Made by a program: the position numbers and the translations under genes
Assembly (NCBI RefSeq): GCF_000143415.4
Contig: NW_003314363.1
Location: 434,001 to 498,000 of the forward strand
DNA: 64,000 nt
Direction: 5' to 3'
Source of the DNA: Selaginella moellendorffii
Taxonomy: Eukaryota; Streptophyta; Lycopodiopsida; Selaginellales; Selaginellaceae
The notes under the pieces: model-generated
Database searches by the model: none
What the model saw: the letters and a program-made list of their open reading frames with translations, nothing else
Told to the model about the DNA's origin: nothing
Part shown: one piece after another, positions 1-9,560 of the stretch
How positions within the stretch are numbered: the first letter of the stretch is position 1
Layout of the letters: each line of letters begins with the position of its first letter

Positions 1-155
1 TTTTCCCCTTTGTTTTTCTAACAGATGCCTCGCCTTTACTGCAGATTCGGGTTGGTCTCCGTGAAAAAACGAAGTCCGTATGGATGCGAGAAGAGAACGA
101 TCGCCAGATTCACTGCTCCCTCGCTTCCTTGGAAACTCTCGCTTTGCATCACAAA
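1..155 (+). CDS. Possible 3' end of an upstream gene (last exon, partial)
   Basis: A pyrimidine-rich run ending in AG (near 24, or CTGCAG near 43) is followed by an open frame that closes around position 155. Read from the second acceptor, the peptide begins IRVGLREKTKSVW and ends LALHHKLR before a stop. It looks like the last exon of a plant gene entering from the left. I do not recognise the family, and with so little sequence a chance open frame is possible. Confidence 0.25.
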
Positions 156-649
156 CTACGATAAATTCTGTGGAAACTCGAAGTAACTCGAGAGGTAAGA
201 AGCTTTGCGATTGAAAACCTAGACTTTGGACTTTCACTTCGCTTCGAGAAGCCATACAAAAAAAGAAAGGAGGAAAAGCCAAGAACAAACTGCACGGCTT
301 TGCGTGGGCCATTTTACATCTTACACCTTGTCAAAAAGCTGCAAAAGCAAATTCACAGTGGTGGGAGATATCTTTGCTTCTCCACACTCCTGGAGTAAAA
401 AAGCGGAATTTTCCATGAAAATCCTATGTTTTCTCCCGTCAATGTACCTTTTCAGTGGAATCTGTGTGATGAAAAGAAAAGCTGCCTTCCACTCAATCTC
501 TCTTAACTCCGCCAGTACGTTTAACAAAACCTAAAAAGTTCTGCCCTAAGTCAATGCATTGTCAACGGTCAGCTGCTTTTGTGTGATGCCAGGTGGCACT
601 TTCAAATCCACAAGCTTTTAGGGTTTATGCGCGACGCGAGCGAGCGAGC
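156..649. other. Intergenic / 5' flank of ABC1K gene
   Basis: No convincing gene: the short open frames on both strands have neither domain nor splice support. A telo-box-like TAGGGTTTA lies at 619-627, about 25 bp before the ABC1K start codon. This position is typical of 5' UTRs of plant housekeeping genes, and the same motif precedes several other genes in the window. Confidence 0.5.
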
Positions 650-3600
650 ATGGCAGCGGCGGCAGCAGGCGCGGCAGTCTCCGCAGAGCCAGGTCCGCTA
701 TGCTCCCAATTCTCCTACATTTCTAGCACAGCGAGCGCCGCAAGGTCGGTGCTGCCGCTGCTCGCGCCAAGAATTTCGATCGCGCCCGTTCAGGAACTCG
801 AATGCAGGCCTAGCTCCTGCCTCCGGTAAGCTGGAATTGGTAGCCGTGGTGAAATTCTCGCGAATTGATTCTTCCCATGTAGCGCGAGTAGATGTCGTGT
901 CGTCCCTAGAGCCAAATCCAGTGTGGACAGTGACGAGCAGCTCACTGTTGAGGTTCTTGGAGATGAGGGATACACGTTTGATCCATCCAGCGTTTCTTTC
1001 TCCACTGGTAAGCTATACCTTCCAAACTCTTTCTTTTCTTCCTGTTTACATCTTTTTAATCTCGTTGTGTTTTGGAAATTCAAGAGCGCTGGGAGGAGCT
1101 TGATACGGATGTTCTCGAGATTATAGATTCCTCCTCCACGAATACTCCTCCTGTTGTTGCGGTCTCGTTGCGGTCTCCTCTCGTCCCGTGGCGCTCGATT
1201 TTCCGAGGTGGTATCGAGAACTTGACAACGCAGGTGAAAGAGGCAGTCGAGAAGACTAGATCACAAGGACACAACTGGGCGCGGAACAGCAAAGTGGCTC
1301 AAGTTCTTCACAGTGATAAGAAAGTTATCTCCAAATGGACGATGGAAACAGCTCTTACTGTAATCTCGGAAGCGCTTTTCCTGACGAGTTCTGCGGATTC
1401 ATCGACGGCTCCTGCAGAGAAACCAGTGTGGCAGGCACCTTCGTATCGTGGTACTATACTTTTATTTTCACTGATGTCTCTTTTTGTGAGTTTTCTTTAG
1501 TATTATCTGTACAGGGCTATCCGGTTGGGACCTTGTCGCTGCTGATATCGCAACCATAAGACAGTATTTTGACAACGTAAAAATGCAGCTAGCTATCTGG
1601 AAGCTACCGCTGCAAGAAGCTTATGATCCTGAAGATCTCGCCGTCTATTTCAATGCAAGACCACATCTCTTGCTGTTCCGGGCTCTCGAGGTAATACCCC
1701 TTATTTTTTACTGTAAAGCTCATTATTTTCTGTTCAGGTTTCTGCAGCATTTAGCTATCTCTTCGTATGGTACATGTTCGAAAAGAGCATCACGCCGTTG
1801 ACAAAAAGAGAGCCGTCTTCTGAAGAGGAGAACAAAAAAATGATGATGAAAACGGCTGAAATGTTTAAGCAAACTGTTTTGAGGCTTGGCCCGACTTTCA
1901 CAAAAGGTACTTTCCTGTTGATTATGTTAATGCTTTCTACTAAATCTTCTTGTTAAACTAGTTGCTCAGTCGTTGTCAACAAGATCAGACTTGATAGGCC
2001 CGGAAACTGCACAGGTACATATACGCACGCAGATAAGTTCGTCTGCTAGCTAATAAAATTCATAGAGCAGGTTTTGGGAGATCTACAAGATCGTCTGCCA
2101 CCGTTTCCTAATGAAATGGCTTTGCTTCTAATAGAGCAAGAGCTTGGCCGCCCGATAAGCGAAGTGTTCTCCTATATATCGGAAGAACCCGTGGCAGCCG
2201 CTTCCCTTGGACAGGTCTGCTATTTCTGGTGGCATAATAGTTTTCATTTCATGAAAATATCAGGTCTATAGAGGACGAACGAGGGACGGACAGGACGTGG
2301 CTGTGAAGGTTCAAAGGCCAAACATTTTTTATTCCGTCGCACGTGATGTTTATATCCTTCGCCTTGGGGTAAGCATATCGGTGCTGTTTTCTGGATTGTA
2401 GCTGATTGTAGCACTCCTGCAGCTGGGGCTGGTACGTAAGGTTGCGGGCATTAACAGTGATTTATCGGTTTTCGCTGACGAAGTTGGGAAGGGCCTGTAC
2501 GGTGAATTGGACTACAGGCTTGAAGCACAGAACGCGTCTGCGTTTGCAGTGAGTGTGCAAATTTTCTTCTTCTCCTTTACACCTTGCTAATATTCATGCA
2601 ATCCAGGTGGCGCTTACACCAAAGTTACCCTTCGTTGTGGTTCCAAGAGTCTTGCGTCACTTGACGACAAAGAAAGTGATGACAATGGAATGGATATCGG
2701 GTACGCGTCCAGTGGACCTTCGTAGAGTTGCGAAAGGACAGGACACTGGGGCTACTCTAGAGCTTCGACGGGAAGCCACAGACCGTCTCTTGGAAATGGT
2801 AAAAGAAATGGATTGTAATGTCATGCACTGGTTTCTAAAGTCTTGTGCAGGTTAACAAGGGCGTGCAATCTTCTTTGACGCAGCTGCTTGATGTTGGTAT
2901 ATTGCATGCCGATCCACATCCTGGAAATATTATCTATACTTCGGACAACAGTATTGCGTACGAAATGTTTTAATATCTATTCACTGTGCATTCACTTTCA
3001 ATTGCAGGTACCTTGATTTTGGACTGATTTGTCGAATGGAGAAAAAACATCAATACGCTATGATTGCGGCCACTGCCCATCTTGTGAACGGGGATTGGAG
3101 TTTTTTAGTCGATGATTTGGCTGAAATGGACGTGGTGAAGCCTGGGACTAACCGGTTCCGGCTGAGATTGGTAAATATCCAAGGTTTGTTTTGCATATTG
3201 TTATTCACATTTTCTTTCGTTGCAGGCTCTCGAAGATTCGTTAAATGGATTCGTTGTTAAGAATGGTTTACCAGATTTCAAGTTCAGTCAGGTCTGATTT
3301 TTACGTAAATGTAATCGTTCATCTTATGCTTCGTCTTTCAGATTATAGCAAAATTGTTCGGTGTAGCTTTAAAGTTTCGGTTTCGTCTGCCAGCATACTA
3401 TACTCTAATACTGCGCTCGATTGCTTCGCTAGAAGGTACGTTATCATCCATTACAGGAATGTCATACTAAAAATTTCATCTCTGCAGGAATGGCCCTGGC
3501 AGTCGACCCGAACTTTAAGGTTTTTACGAGAACATACCCGTTCGTGGTCAATCGTCTTCTTTCAGATAATTCGGCTCCTATGAGACGAATCTTGCGAACG

Positions 3601-4304
3601 GTAATTTTCTTTGGAAAACTCTTGAGTCTGACGGTGAAAATCTCGCTTGTACACAGCTGCTTCTTACAAATAAAAAGGAGTTCCGTTGGAATCGTGTTGC
3701 ATCTTTGATAAGCATTACTTCCACCGAGTAAGCAACCAATCGCAAAAGAATCCAACTCTTAGTTCACTTGTTTATCCTTTCTAGGCCGGCCGCATCGAAT
3801 GCCACGACGAGTCTGGAGCCCACACTGTGCAAGCTTCTTCTGTCAAGCAACGGCGCCTCACTACGTCGGATCATCTTGGAAGCGGTTCGTAGTTTCACTT
3901 CTTTTCTCTCCAAGAATTAAACCTTCTGAGTTTTACAGGACACGAAATCACTGGCCCGCGCATTCGTCTCCAAGGAGGCGGCACCGGTGAGACTAAAGGT
4001 GGCCAAGCTTCTCGCCGACGCGTTTTACCTGCACGGCAAGAAGCTCTTGCAAGAGCACGCGAGCGTCGAGATCGACGAGCGATCCAAATTGTCGTCTCCC
4101 ATTGCAAGCACCAGGCAGCTGCAGTTTCTTCTGAGAGCACTCGTGGCGAGGCTGCAAAAGACTCCCCTACTCCTGCTAAGAGCCGGATGGACAACGGCGA
4201 CGGTCATGGGCTGGGCTCTAGCCGCGGCCTTCCATCGACTGGCGGTGGGCATGAGCTACACATACCTGGAACCAGCCCCGAGTACCCGCGCTGCAACAGC
4301 ATAA
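650..4304 (+). CDS. ABC1/UbiB-type atypical kinase, probably chloroplast (ABC1K family)
   Basis: Eighteen exons give 894 aa: 650-825, 910-1007, 1085-1450, 1515-1690, 1738-1906, 1962-2014, 2071-2214, 2264-2368, 2423-2548, 2607-2798, 2851-2957, 3008-3170, 3226-3291, 3342-3435, 3488-3600, 3657-3727, 3785-3884, 3939-4304. Family hallmarks are clear: the KxGQ-like segment KVAQSLSTRSDL (the usual Gly is Ala), the alanine-rich loop AAASLGQVYRGR, VAVKVQRP with the putative Lys, the catalytic loop HADPHPGN and the metal-binding LDFG. The Ala/Ser-rich N-terminus resembles a transit peptide. Known plant ABC1K proteins act at plastoglobules or the inner envelope in prenyl-lipid and quinone metabolism. 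A hydrophobic stretch near the C-terminus (WALAAAFHRL) may be membrane-associated. Which ABC1K subclade it belongs to is not settled here. Three downstream fragments derive from its 3' half. Confidence 0.9.
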
Positions 4305-4917
4305 GAAGAGGCTGAGCGGGCTTATTATTTGTACTAGTAATTGCTGGGCGGTTGGCAAAGTTTTCCACCATAGGAATTATGTCAGCGTACATAAGAGCGC
4401 ATGCAAGACTTTACCAAAATGGGTCCACGCTTGATCTTCTTCCAGAGAGTTTTTCTCCATCGGGGACAACATATGCTTGGAAACTGAGTAAAAAGGAACT
4501 TCCAGCGAGGAGACCAGTGCGTTTCAAGGTGGCCTCCAAAGATGAGTATCATGTCAAGTCCAAGCTACTTTAGTCACAAATCACAATATCAAATGTCACT
4601 AAAAGAACAAACATCAGAGGAGTGAAGTTCTGATCGTCGGCCCCGGGGGGGATGCAGTCTAAAGAGCCGACAGAAACAAAACCGTCTATCGCCGTCCAGC
4701 GCCCGCCATGAGATCCATGCCTGCGCCTGTCTAAATCCATCGCCACTTGATCGCTTAGCATCCTTGATCTTGTCCCAAGAAAAATGGCCTAAAGTTTCAA
4801 GGGCGTGTGAAAAAGCCCTATAGATCACTTCGCCTCTGGGAGTGGCTGGGAAGATGATGTAGTGATCATAGAATCTGTTGCAAGGTGAGAATTTTCTGTG
4901 TTCTTCTCACTTAAAAG
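4305..4917. other. ABC1K/F-box spacer, duplicated at 15.65-16.25 kb
   Basis: Noncoding spacer between the ABC1K stop and the F-box start exon. It is closely repeated at about 15646-16200: both contain the stretches around CTGGGCGGTTGGCAAAG, AAGTTCTGATCGTCG and CTTGATCGCTTAGCATCC. This spacer therefore belongs to the duplicated segment described in the findings. Short open frames here have no domain support. Confidence 0.6.
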
Positions 4918-6491
4918 ATGGAGGCCTTATGGCGCTCAAGGTATGTGTTGAATTTCTTTCTCTCTAATTTTCTTTTTTCTTTTCTCTCTCTTTTGTTGTG
5001 TACAGCCGAGGGGGGAAGGCCCTACGGCGCTCAAGGTGTTGTTGAATTTCTTTCCTTTGATTTTTCTCTAATTTTGCTTTTTGTTTTTGTTTTTCAGCCG
5101 AATCGGGAAAACCTAGGGAAGCTTACCATTGAACCTTCAGATGCATATACTATCTTTGTTACCAGTCGAAGACATAGTGTGGTCGCATTTGGTTTGCAAA
5201 CAATGGGATTCTCTGCTAAATGATCCACATTTCAAAGCATTATGGGCCCGAAACAGCCGCTACAGAACACCTACTTTCGTATTGCTGCAGGAAGGAACTA
5301 ACACAGAACTTTTAAAACAGCGAACTCGCTACTACAAATATCCTTCAGGGCCTTACAGGTTGCAAGATTTACCTCGGGGTTGGGACTCCTGGCTTACACC
5401 GGAAGGTTCAGAACTATTCTTGTCCGCAGGTGGCCTGGTCGTATGCATCATCGAGGAGAATTACGAGACACGTTTCTTCGTTGGGAACCCGCTAACGCAA
5501 CAATGGGTGACCGTACCTGCACTTAAAACTTCAGCACAGTGTCGCCGGTCGTTCATGCTGATCCCGTACATGAGTGAAGGTTTGATGTTCTTCAGGATGG
5601 CGATTGACCCATATTTGTTCGACTCCAAAGTGGGGATTTGGACATTTCCTCCCTATCAAACCATGTGGACGTTGTCCTCCAACACGTTGCACATACAAGG
5701 AGTGCAATACGGTCTTGGGATTTGTCAGCAGCACAGTGCAGTTGTGCTGCTGGAGATTGATGATCTGGGAGCTCTTAGCGAATCGAAGTGGCTGTGGGCC
5801 TGGGACGTGGGTACAATTCCGTCTTTGTCTTACTCGTACATGCTCGAAATTGGCGGTGAGATTGGGATACTCGTTGCAACGATGGATTGGGAGGTCGTGG
5901 TTTTGGTGCTGGACAGGAAGAGTGGTAAAGAATGGAGCTGGAGGAAAGTCTCAGCATTACCCAAACACTTCTACAGGCACTTGCACGACTGGGTGCCTTT
6001 GTTTGACAGCAGGACATGTTGTACACATGGCAATCTTACGTTCTTGTGTGTAGGGATGCAGGTTCTGGTATTTGATTCCCAACGCATGACATGGGAGCTG
6101 GTTGGGAAACGTTTGTTGCGTACAATGGAGCTGCTTGTTTGGGTGCCCGACTTCACAGCTGTCCCAAATGTTAACACGCCCAGCGAGAAGTTGAAGCAAA
6201 GTTGTGCCAGCAAATATCCAGGGGGCAGCTTTCATATTACACCTGGAACGTTCTCAGGTGAAGAGAAGAGTTCCCTATATACATGTGCGGTTATTGATTT
6301 GTACTTGGTCGAATTTTCTAGAGGTGGAGGCTCTTTCAAAGCGTGGGATGCCATGGCAACAGATTGGAGAGGTCGCACTTGATCGGAACAAAGGTAACCG
6401 TACCATTTTATTCTGTGTGATTTCCTTGTTGACAAAGTGTTTGGGCAGCGGTATTTATGCTACATTTGATTGCTTAAATGGGGTTCTTTAA
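4918..6491 (+). pseudogene. F-box protein gene, copy 1 (in-frame TAG before the F-box)
   Basis: The four-exon model 4918-4940, 5006-5035, 5098-6257 and 6322-6491 keeps one frame throughout and sums to 461 codons. It starts ATG-GAG-GCC and ends at TAA after DCLNGVL. The F-box follows the splice at 5098: LPLNLQMHILSLLP, then VEDIVWSHLVCKQW. A long beta-rich C-terminal region of the F-box/kelch-like kind has no further recognisable motif. F-box proteins are SCF ubiquitin-ligase adaptors. At 5114-5116 the frame reads TAG where copy 2 has TGG (Trp), so the spliced product would stop after about 21 residues. Initiation at the internal ATG 5141 would rescue about 380 residues but lose the F-box start. 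It is either a recent pseudogene or an N-terminally altered gene. Confidence 0.7.
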
Positions 6492-6989
6492 TTTGAGAAA
6501 ACCGCGCTGAGATCTTTTCTAGAGCTGGAGGCTCTTTCAATGGCAACAGATTGGAGAGGTCGCGGTTGATCGGAACAAAGGTAACCGTAGCATTTTCTTG
6601 TGTGTGATTTCCTTGTTAACAAAGTGTTTGGGCAGCGGTATTTAGGTTATATTTGATTGCTAAATTGGTTCTTTAAATTATTATTATGCTTTATTTTGTT
6701 AAAGTGGAACTTTTCATTATCCCACTTATGGTGTGTGGCCACATGCCATTTTTATAACAACAATAAAAAATTGAAGTTTTAGCTTTATAATTTATAGATT
6801 AAAAACTTTTCATATGATTTTGTGTTATAATATTGTGAAATATAAAAAATAAATTAAAAAACTGATAGAAATATTAATAAATATTAATTAAGTACTAGGA
6901 AATGCACATGCTAATTAATGTCCCACTTTACTGAATAAGTTCCACTTTAACAAAATAAAGCATTATTTGAGAAAACCAGCATAAGCGCT
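6492..6989. other. AT-rich spacer with short duplication of F-box 3' end
   Basis: About 6510-6660 repeats the end of the F-box gene (TGGCAACAGATTGGAGAGG and the following AACAAAGGTAACCG), a small local tandem duplication. About 6680-6970 is very AT-rich. It contains the pair TTTTGTTAAAGTGGAACTT (about 6692) and AAGTTCCACTTTAACAAAA (about 6938), which are inverted copies. They look like the ends of a small AT-rich inverted-repeat (MITE-like) insertion. No gene seen. Confidence 0.45.
6690..6958. mobile_element. Candidate AT-rich MITE-like insertion
   Basis: About 270 bp of AT-rich DNA is bounded by inverted copies of an about 19 bp sequence (TTTTGTTAAAGTGGAACTT at the left; its reverse complement at the right, ending in CAAAATAAAG). 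The left side reads TTATTATGCTTTATTTTG and the right CAAAATAAAGCATTATT, so the inverted match extends to about 27 bp. The equivalent place in the 17.7 kb copy (TTTTTTAAATTATTATTTGAGAAAACC) lacks this block. This is the expected empty-site configuration for a non-autonomous inverted-repeat element. There is no coding capacity and the family is unknown. Confidence 0.6.
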
Positions 6990-7645
6990 GAGATCTTTGT
7001 GCCATAATGATCATAGCAAAATTATTTGCTGTAGCTTTGAAGTTTTGGTTTTGTCTGCCAGCATACTATACTCTAATACTGTGCTCATTTGCTTTGTTAG
7101 AAGGTACTTTATCATCCGTTACAGGAAATTCATTCCATCTCTGCAGGAATAGCACCAGCAACTTTAAGTTTTTTAAGAAAACATACACGTTCATGGTCAA
7201 TCGTCTTCTTTCAAATAGTTGGAGACGAATCTTGTGAACAGTAACTTGCTTTAGTCTGACGGTGAAAATGTTGTGCACAGCTGCTTCTTACAAATAAAAA
7301 GGTTCCACCCAATCGCTTAAAAGAATCTGTCCACTCTTCAAGCAATGGCTTGGAAGCGGTTTGTAGTTTCATTTCTTCTCTCCAAACTTACCTTTTGAAT
7401 TTACAGATCACTAGCCGTCTAGGCACCAGACCAAAGGTGGCCCAGCTTCTCATGGATGCGTTTTACCTGCACGGCAAGAAGCTGCACGCGAGCGGAGCAA
7501 TCAAAATTGTCGTCTCCCATTGCAGGTAGCTGGAGTGCTCAAGAGGCTGCGAAAGACTCCTCTACTCCTGCTAAGAGCCGGATGGACAACTGGGCAGCAG
7601 TGGCCACGACTGGAACAAGCCCCGAATATCCGTGCTGAAACAGCA
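6990..7645 (+). pseudogene. ABC1K 3'-end fragment, copy 2
   Basis: Derived from the 3' half of the ABC1K gene. IIAKLFAVALKFWFCLPAYY (about 7008) matches parental exon 14. Later pieces match exon 15 (about 7146), the NRLLS region, and finally AGVLKRLRKTPLLLLRAGWT near 7520-7590, which corresponds to the last exon. The order is kept but there are deletions and frame breaks (part of exon 15, most of exons 16-17, and the WALAAAF stretch), and nothing upstream of exon 14 is present. It cannot encode a kinase because all catalytic motifs are missing. Confidence 0.85.
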
Positions 7646-8118
7646 CAACAGATGGTTGATGATTGCAAACCTTCGAAACCATTATTCAAGATTTTTAGGT
7701 CTGAAGAACCTCAAGAGCATAGTTTAGGTGTTTTTATTTTGTTATTTTAACATTAGTATTAGAGATGCAATGGTGGACCAAGATAAATGTTAAAAGCCTA
7801 ATGTAGATGGTGGCTAATGGAGATGTAGAGATTTGAATTATCCATGAAATTGTTTATGTCCTTAATAAAAATTAGCAATAGATGCTAAAAGAGATTCATG
7901 GCATGATAATTGCTATACATGGGCATGTTAGTAATGCTCCAAATAAAAGATCAAACTTAAATTTTTCTAATGATGGTAGAATGTCAACTTGGTTAACAAA
8001 TGTGAAAAAGTTCTTAGCTGCTAAAGGAATCCTAAATGTAAAAGATTTAGTAATTATTCCAGTGGTTTTACATGATTCATATGAGAATATCCCAAAAGAA
8101 TCACCATCTTCTCGAAAG
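7646..8118. other. AT-rich spacer, repeated at 23.06-23.48 kb
   Basis: AT-rich noncoding DNA. It shares strings such as TAGTATTAGAGATGCAATGG and AATGTTAAAAGCCTAATGTA with 23060-23480, so it belongs to the duplicated segment. Isolated open frames (for example 7882-8121) are not preserved in the other copy and are not called as genes. Confidence 0.5.
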
Positions 8119-8190
8119 TGAACCCAGCGTGACTCGAACACGCAACCTTCTGATCTGGAGTCAGACGCGCTACCGTTGCGCCATGGATCC
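8119..8190 (-). tRNA. trnW-CCA: tRNA-Trp (CCA)
   Basis: Read on the minus strand, a complete 72-nt cloverleaf runs from GGATCCATGGCGCAACGG to a 3' end TGGGTTCA. It has the A-box region GGCGCAACGGTAGC, the anticodon arm CTGACTCCAGATCAG with anticodon CCA, and the B-box GTTCGAGTCAC. It closely resembles the standard plant nuclear tRNA-Trp. There is no intron. The surrounding DNA is AT-rich and duplicated at 23 kb, but the tRNA is missing from that copy. Confidence 0.93.
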
Positions 8191-8630
8191 CTCTCACGTG
8201 GAAGAACAGAATATTCTCATGGCAAACAGATTTTAGGTCTATCTTAAACTGATTTTTTAATGGTAAAATTGTTAAGGATCTATATCTACTATAGATAAGT
8301 TTAAAGTTACTTTTCATTTACATTTTACCCCTCAAAACTACTTGCATAGAATGGGAAAATTGAGGGGTAGGATGTTGAAAGGAAGAAAGATTGAGCAATT
8401 TCTAATTGTGAAAATATTGCAAAGACTTTAACAAGGATTTAGCATATTCAATACTTGTGCACAAGCACTAGTTTTGCGATAGCACGTTTCTCAAATAATA
8501 ATTTTAAAGAACCTTATTTAAGAAATCAAATGTAGTGTAAATACACCCAAACACTTTGTCACCAAGGAAATCACACACAAGAAACTGCTACGGTTACCTT
8601 TGTCTGTGACCTCCCCAATCTGTTGCCATG
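8191..8630. other. AT-rich spacer, repeated at 23.48-23.81 kb
   Basis: Noncoding AT-rich sequence shared with the second segment (for example AAATTGTTAAGGATCTAT and TAGCACGTTTCTCAAATAAT). It ends in the inverted F-box fragment. No gene or RNA is visible. Confidence 0.5.
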
Positions 8631-8678
8631 CCATCCCACGCTTTGAAAGAGCCTCCACCTCAATGAGAGAGAGAGAGA

Positions 8679-8724
<46 letters not shown>

Positions 8725-9560
8725 ACTTCTCCATCACCTGAGAACATTCCATAGCCGGCATCAAAGCTGCCCCCTTCAACTTCTCGCTGGGCGTGTTAAC
8801 ATTTGGGACGGCTGCGAAGTCAGGCACCCACACAAGCAGCCCCATTGTACACAACAAACATTTCCCAAGCTCCCATGTCATGCGTTGGGATTCAAATACC
8901 ACAACCTGCATCCCTACGCATAAAAACGTGAGATTGCCATGTGTACAGCATGTCCTGCTGTCAAACAAAGACACAAAGCTGCTCTCCTTGTGGAAGTGTT
9001 TGTCGAAGTGTTTGGATAATGTTGAGACTTTCCTCCAGCCCCATTCTTTACCACTCTTCCTGTCCAGCACCAGAACCACGACCTCCCAATCCCTCGTTGC
9101 AGCGAGTAACTTAATCTCACCGCCAATTTCGAGCATGTACGGGCTAGACAAAGACGGAAGTGTGTCCATGTCCCAGGCCCACAACCACTTCGATTCGCTA
9201 AGAGCTTCCAGATCATCAATCTCCAGCAGCACAACTGCACTGTGCTGCTTACAACACCCAATTGCACTCCTTGTATGTGCAATGTGTTGGAGGAGAACGT
9301 CCAGATGGTTTGATAGGGAGGAAGTGTCCAAATCCCCACTTTGGAGTCGAACAAATATGGGTCAATTGCAATCCTGAAGAACATCGAACCTTTGTTGAAT
9401 CCTTTCGGTGCCTGCATGAGGCTCCTGCACAAGCTTGTGGAGGAGCTGCCAAATTTTATGTTGAATTTGCATGGGAGAACTCCACCAAGTTTCATGGGGT
9501 GGAGACTTGCGATTATGGGAAGTCCCTCCAAAAGCCGGACCATTCTACGCTACCTTCATT
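8540..9560 (-). pseudogene. Inverted F-box gene fragment, copy A (C-terminal two thirds)
   Basis: On the minus strand this encodes the C-terminal region of the same F-box family: FFRIAIDPYLFDSKVGIW, then HSAVVLLEIDDL, WEVVVLVLDRKSGKEW, CTHGNLTFLCVGMQVVVF and finally EVEALSKRGM-like sequence. The F-box is absent; upstream of FFRIAIDP the sequence (LPCKFNIKFGSSST) does not match copies 1 and 2. A short deletion relative to copy 1, after LHIQGVQ, shifts the frame, and the same frameshift is present in copy B, so it predates the segment duplication. A (GA)n run at 8664-8721 interrupts the end of the gene. Confidence 0.85.
8664..8721. repeat. (GA)n microsatellite
   Basis: About 58 bp of nearly pure GA dinucleotide repeat with one GGGA interruption, inside the inverted F-box fragment at its last intron/exon border. 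The matching run in copy B (about 23871-23893) is only about 24 bp, so the tract has changed length since duplication. Confidence 0.95.
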
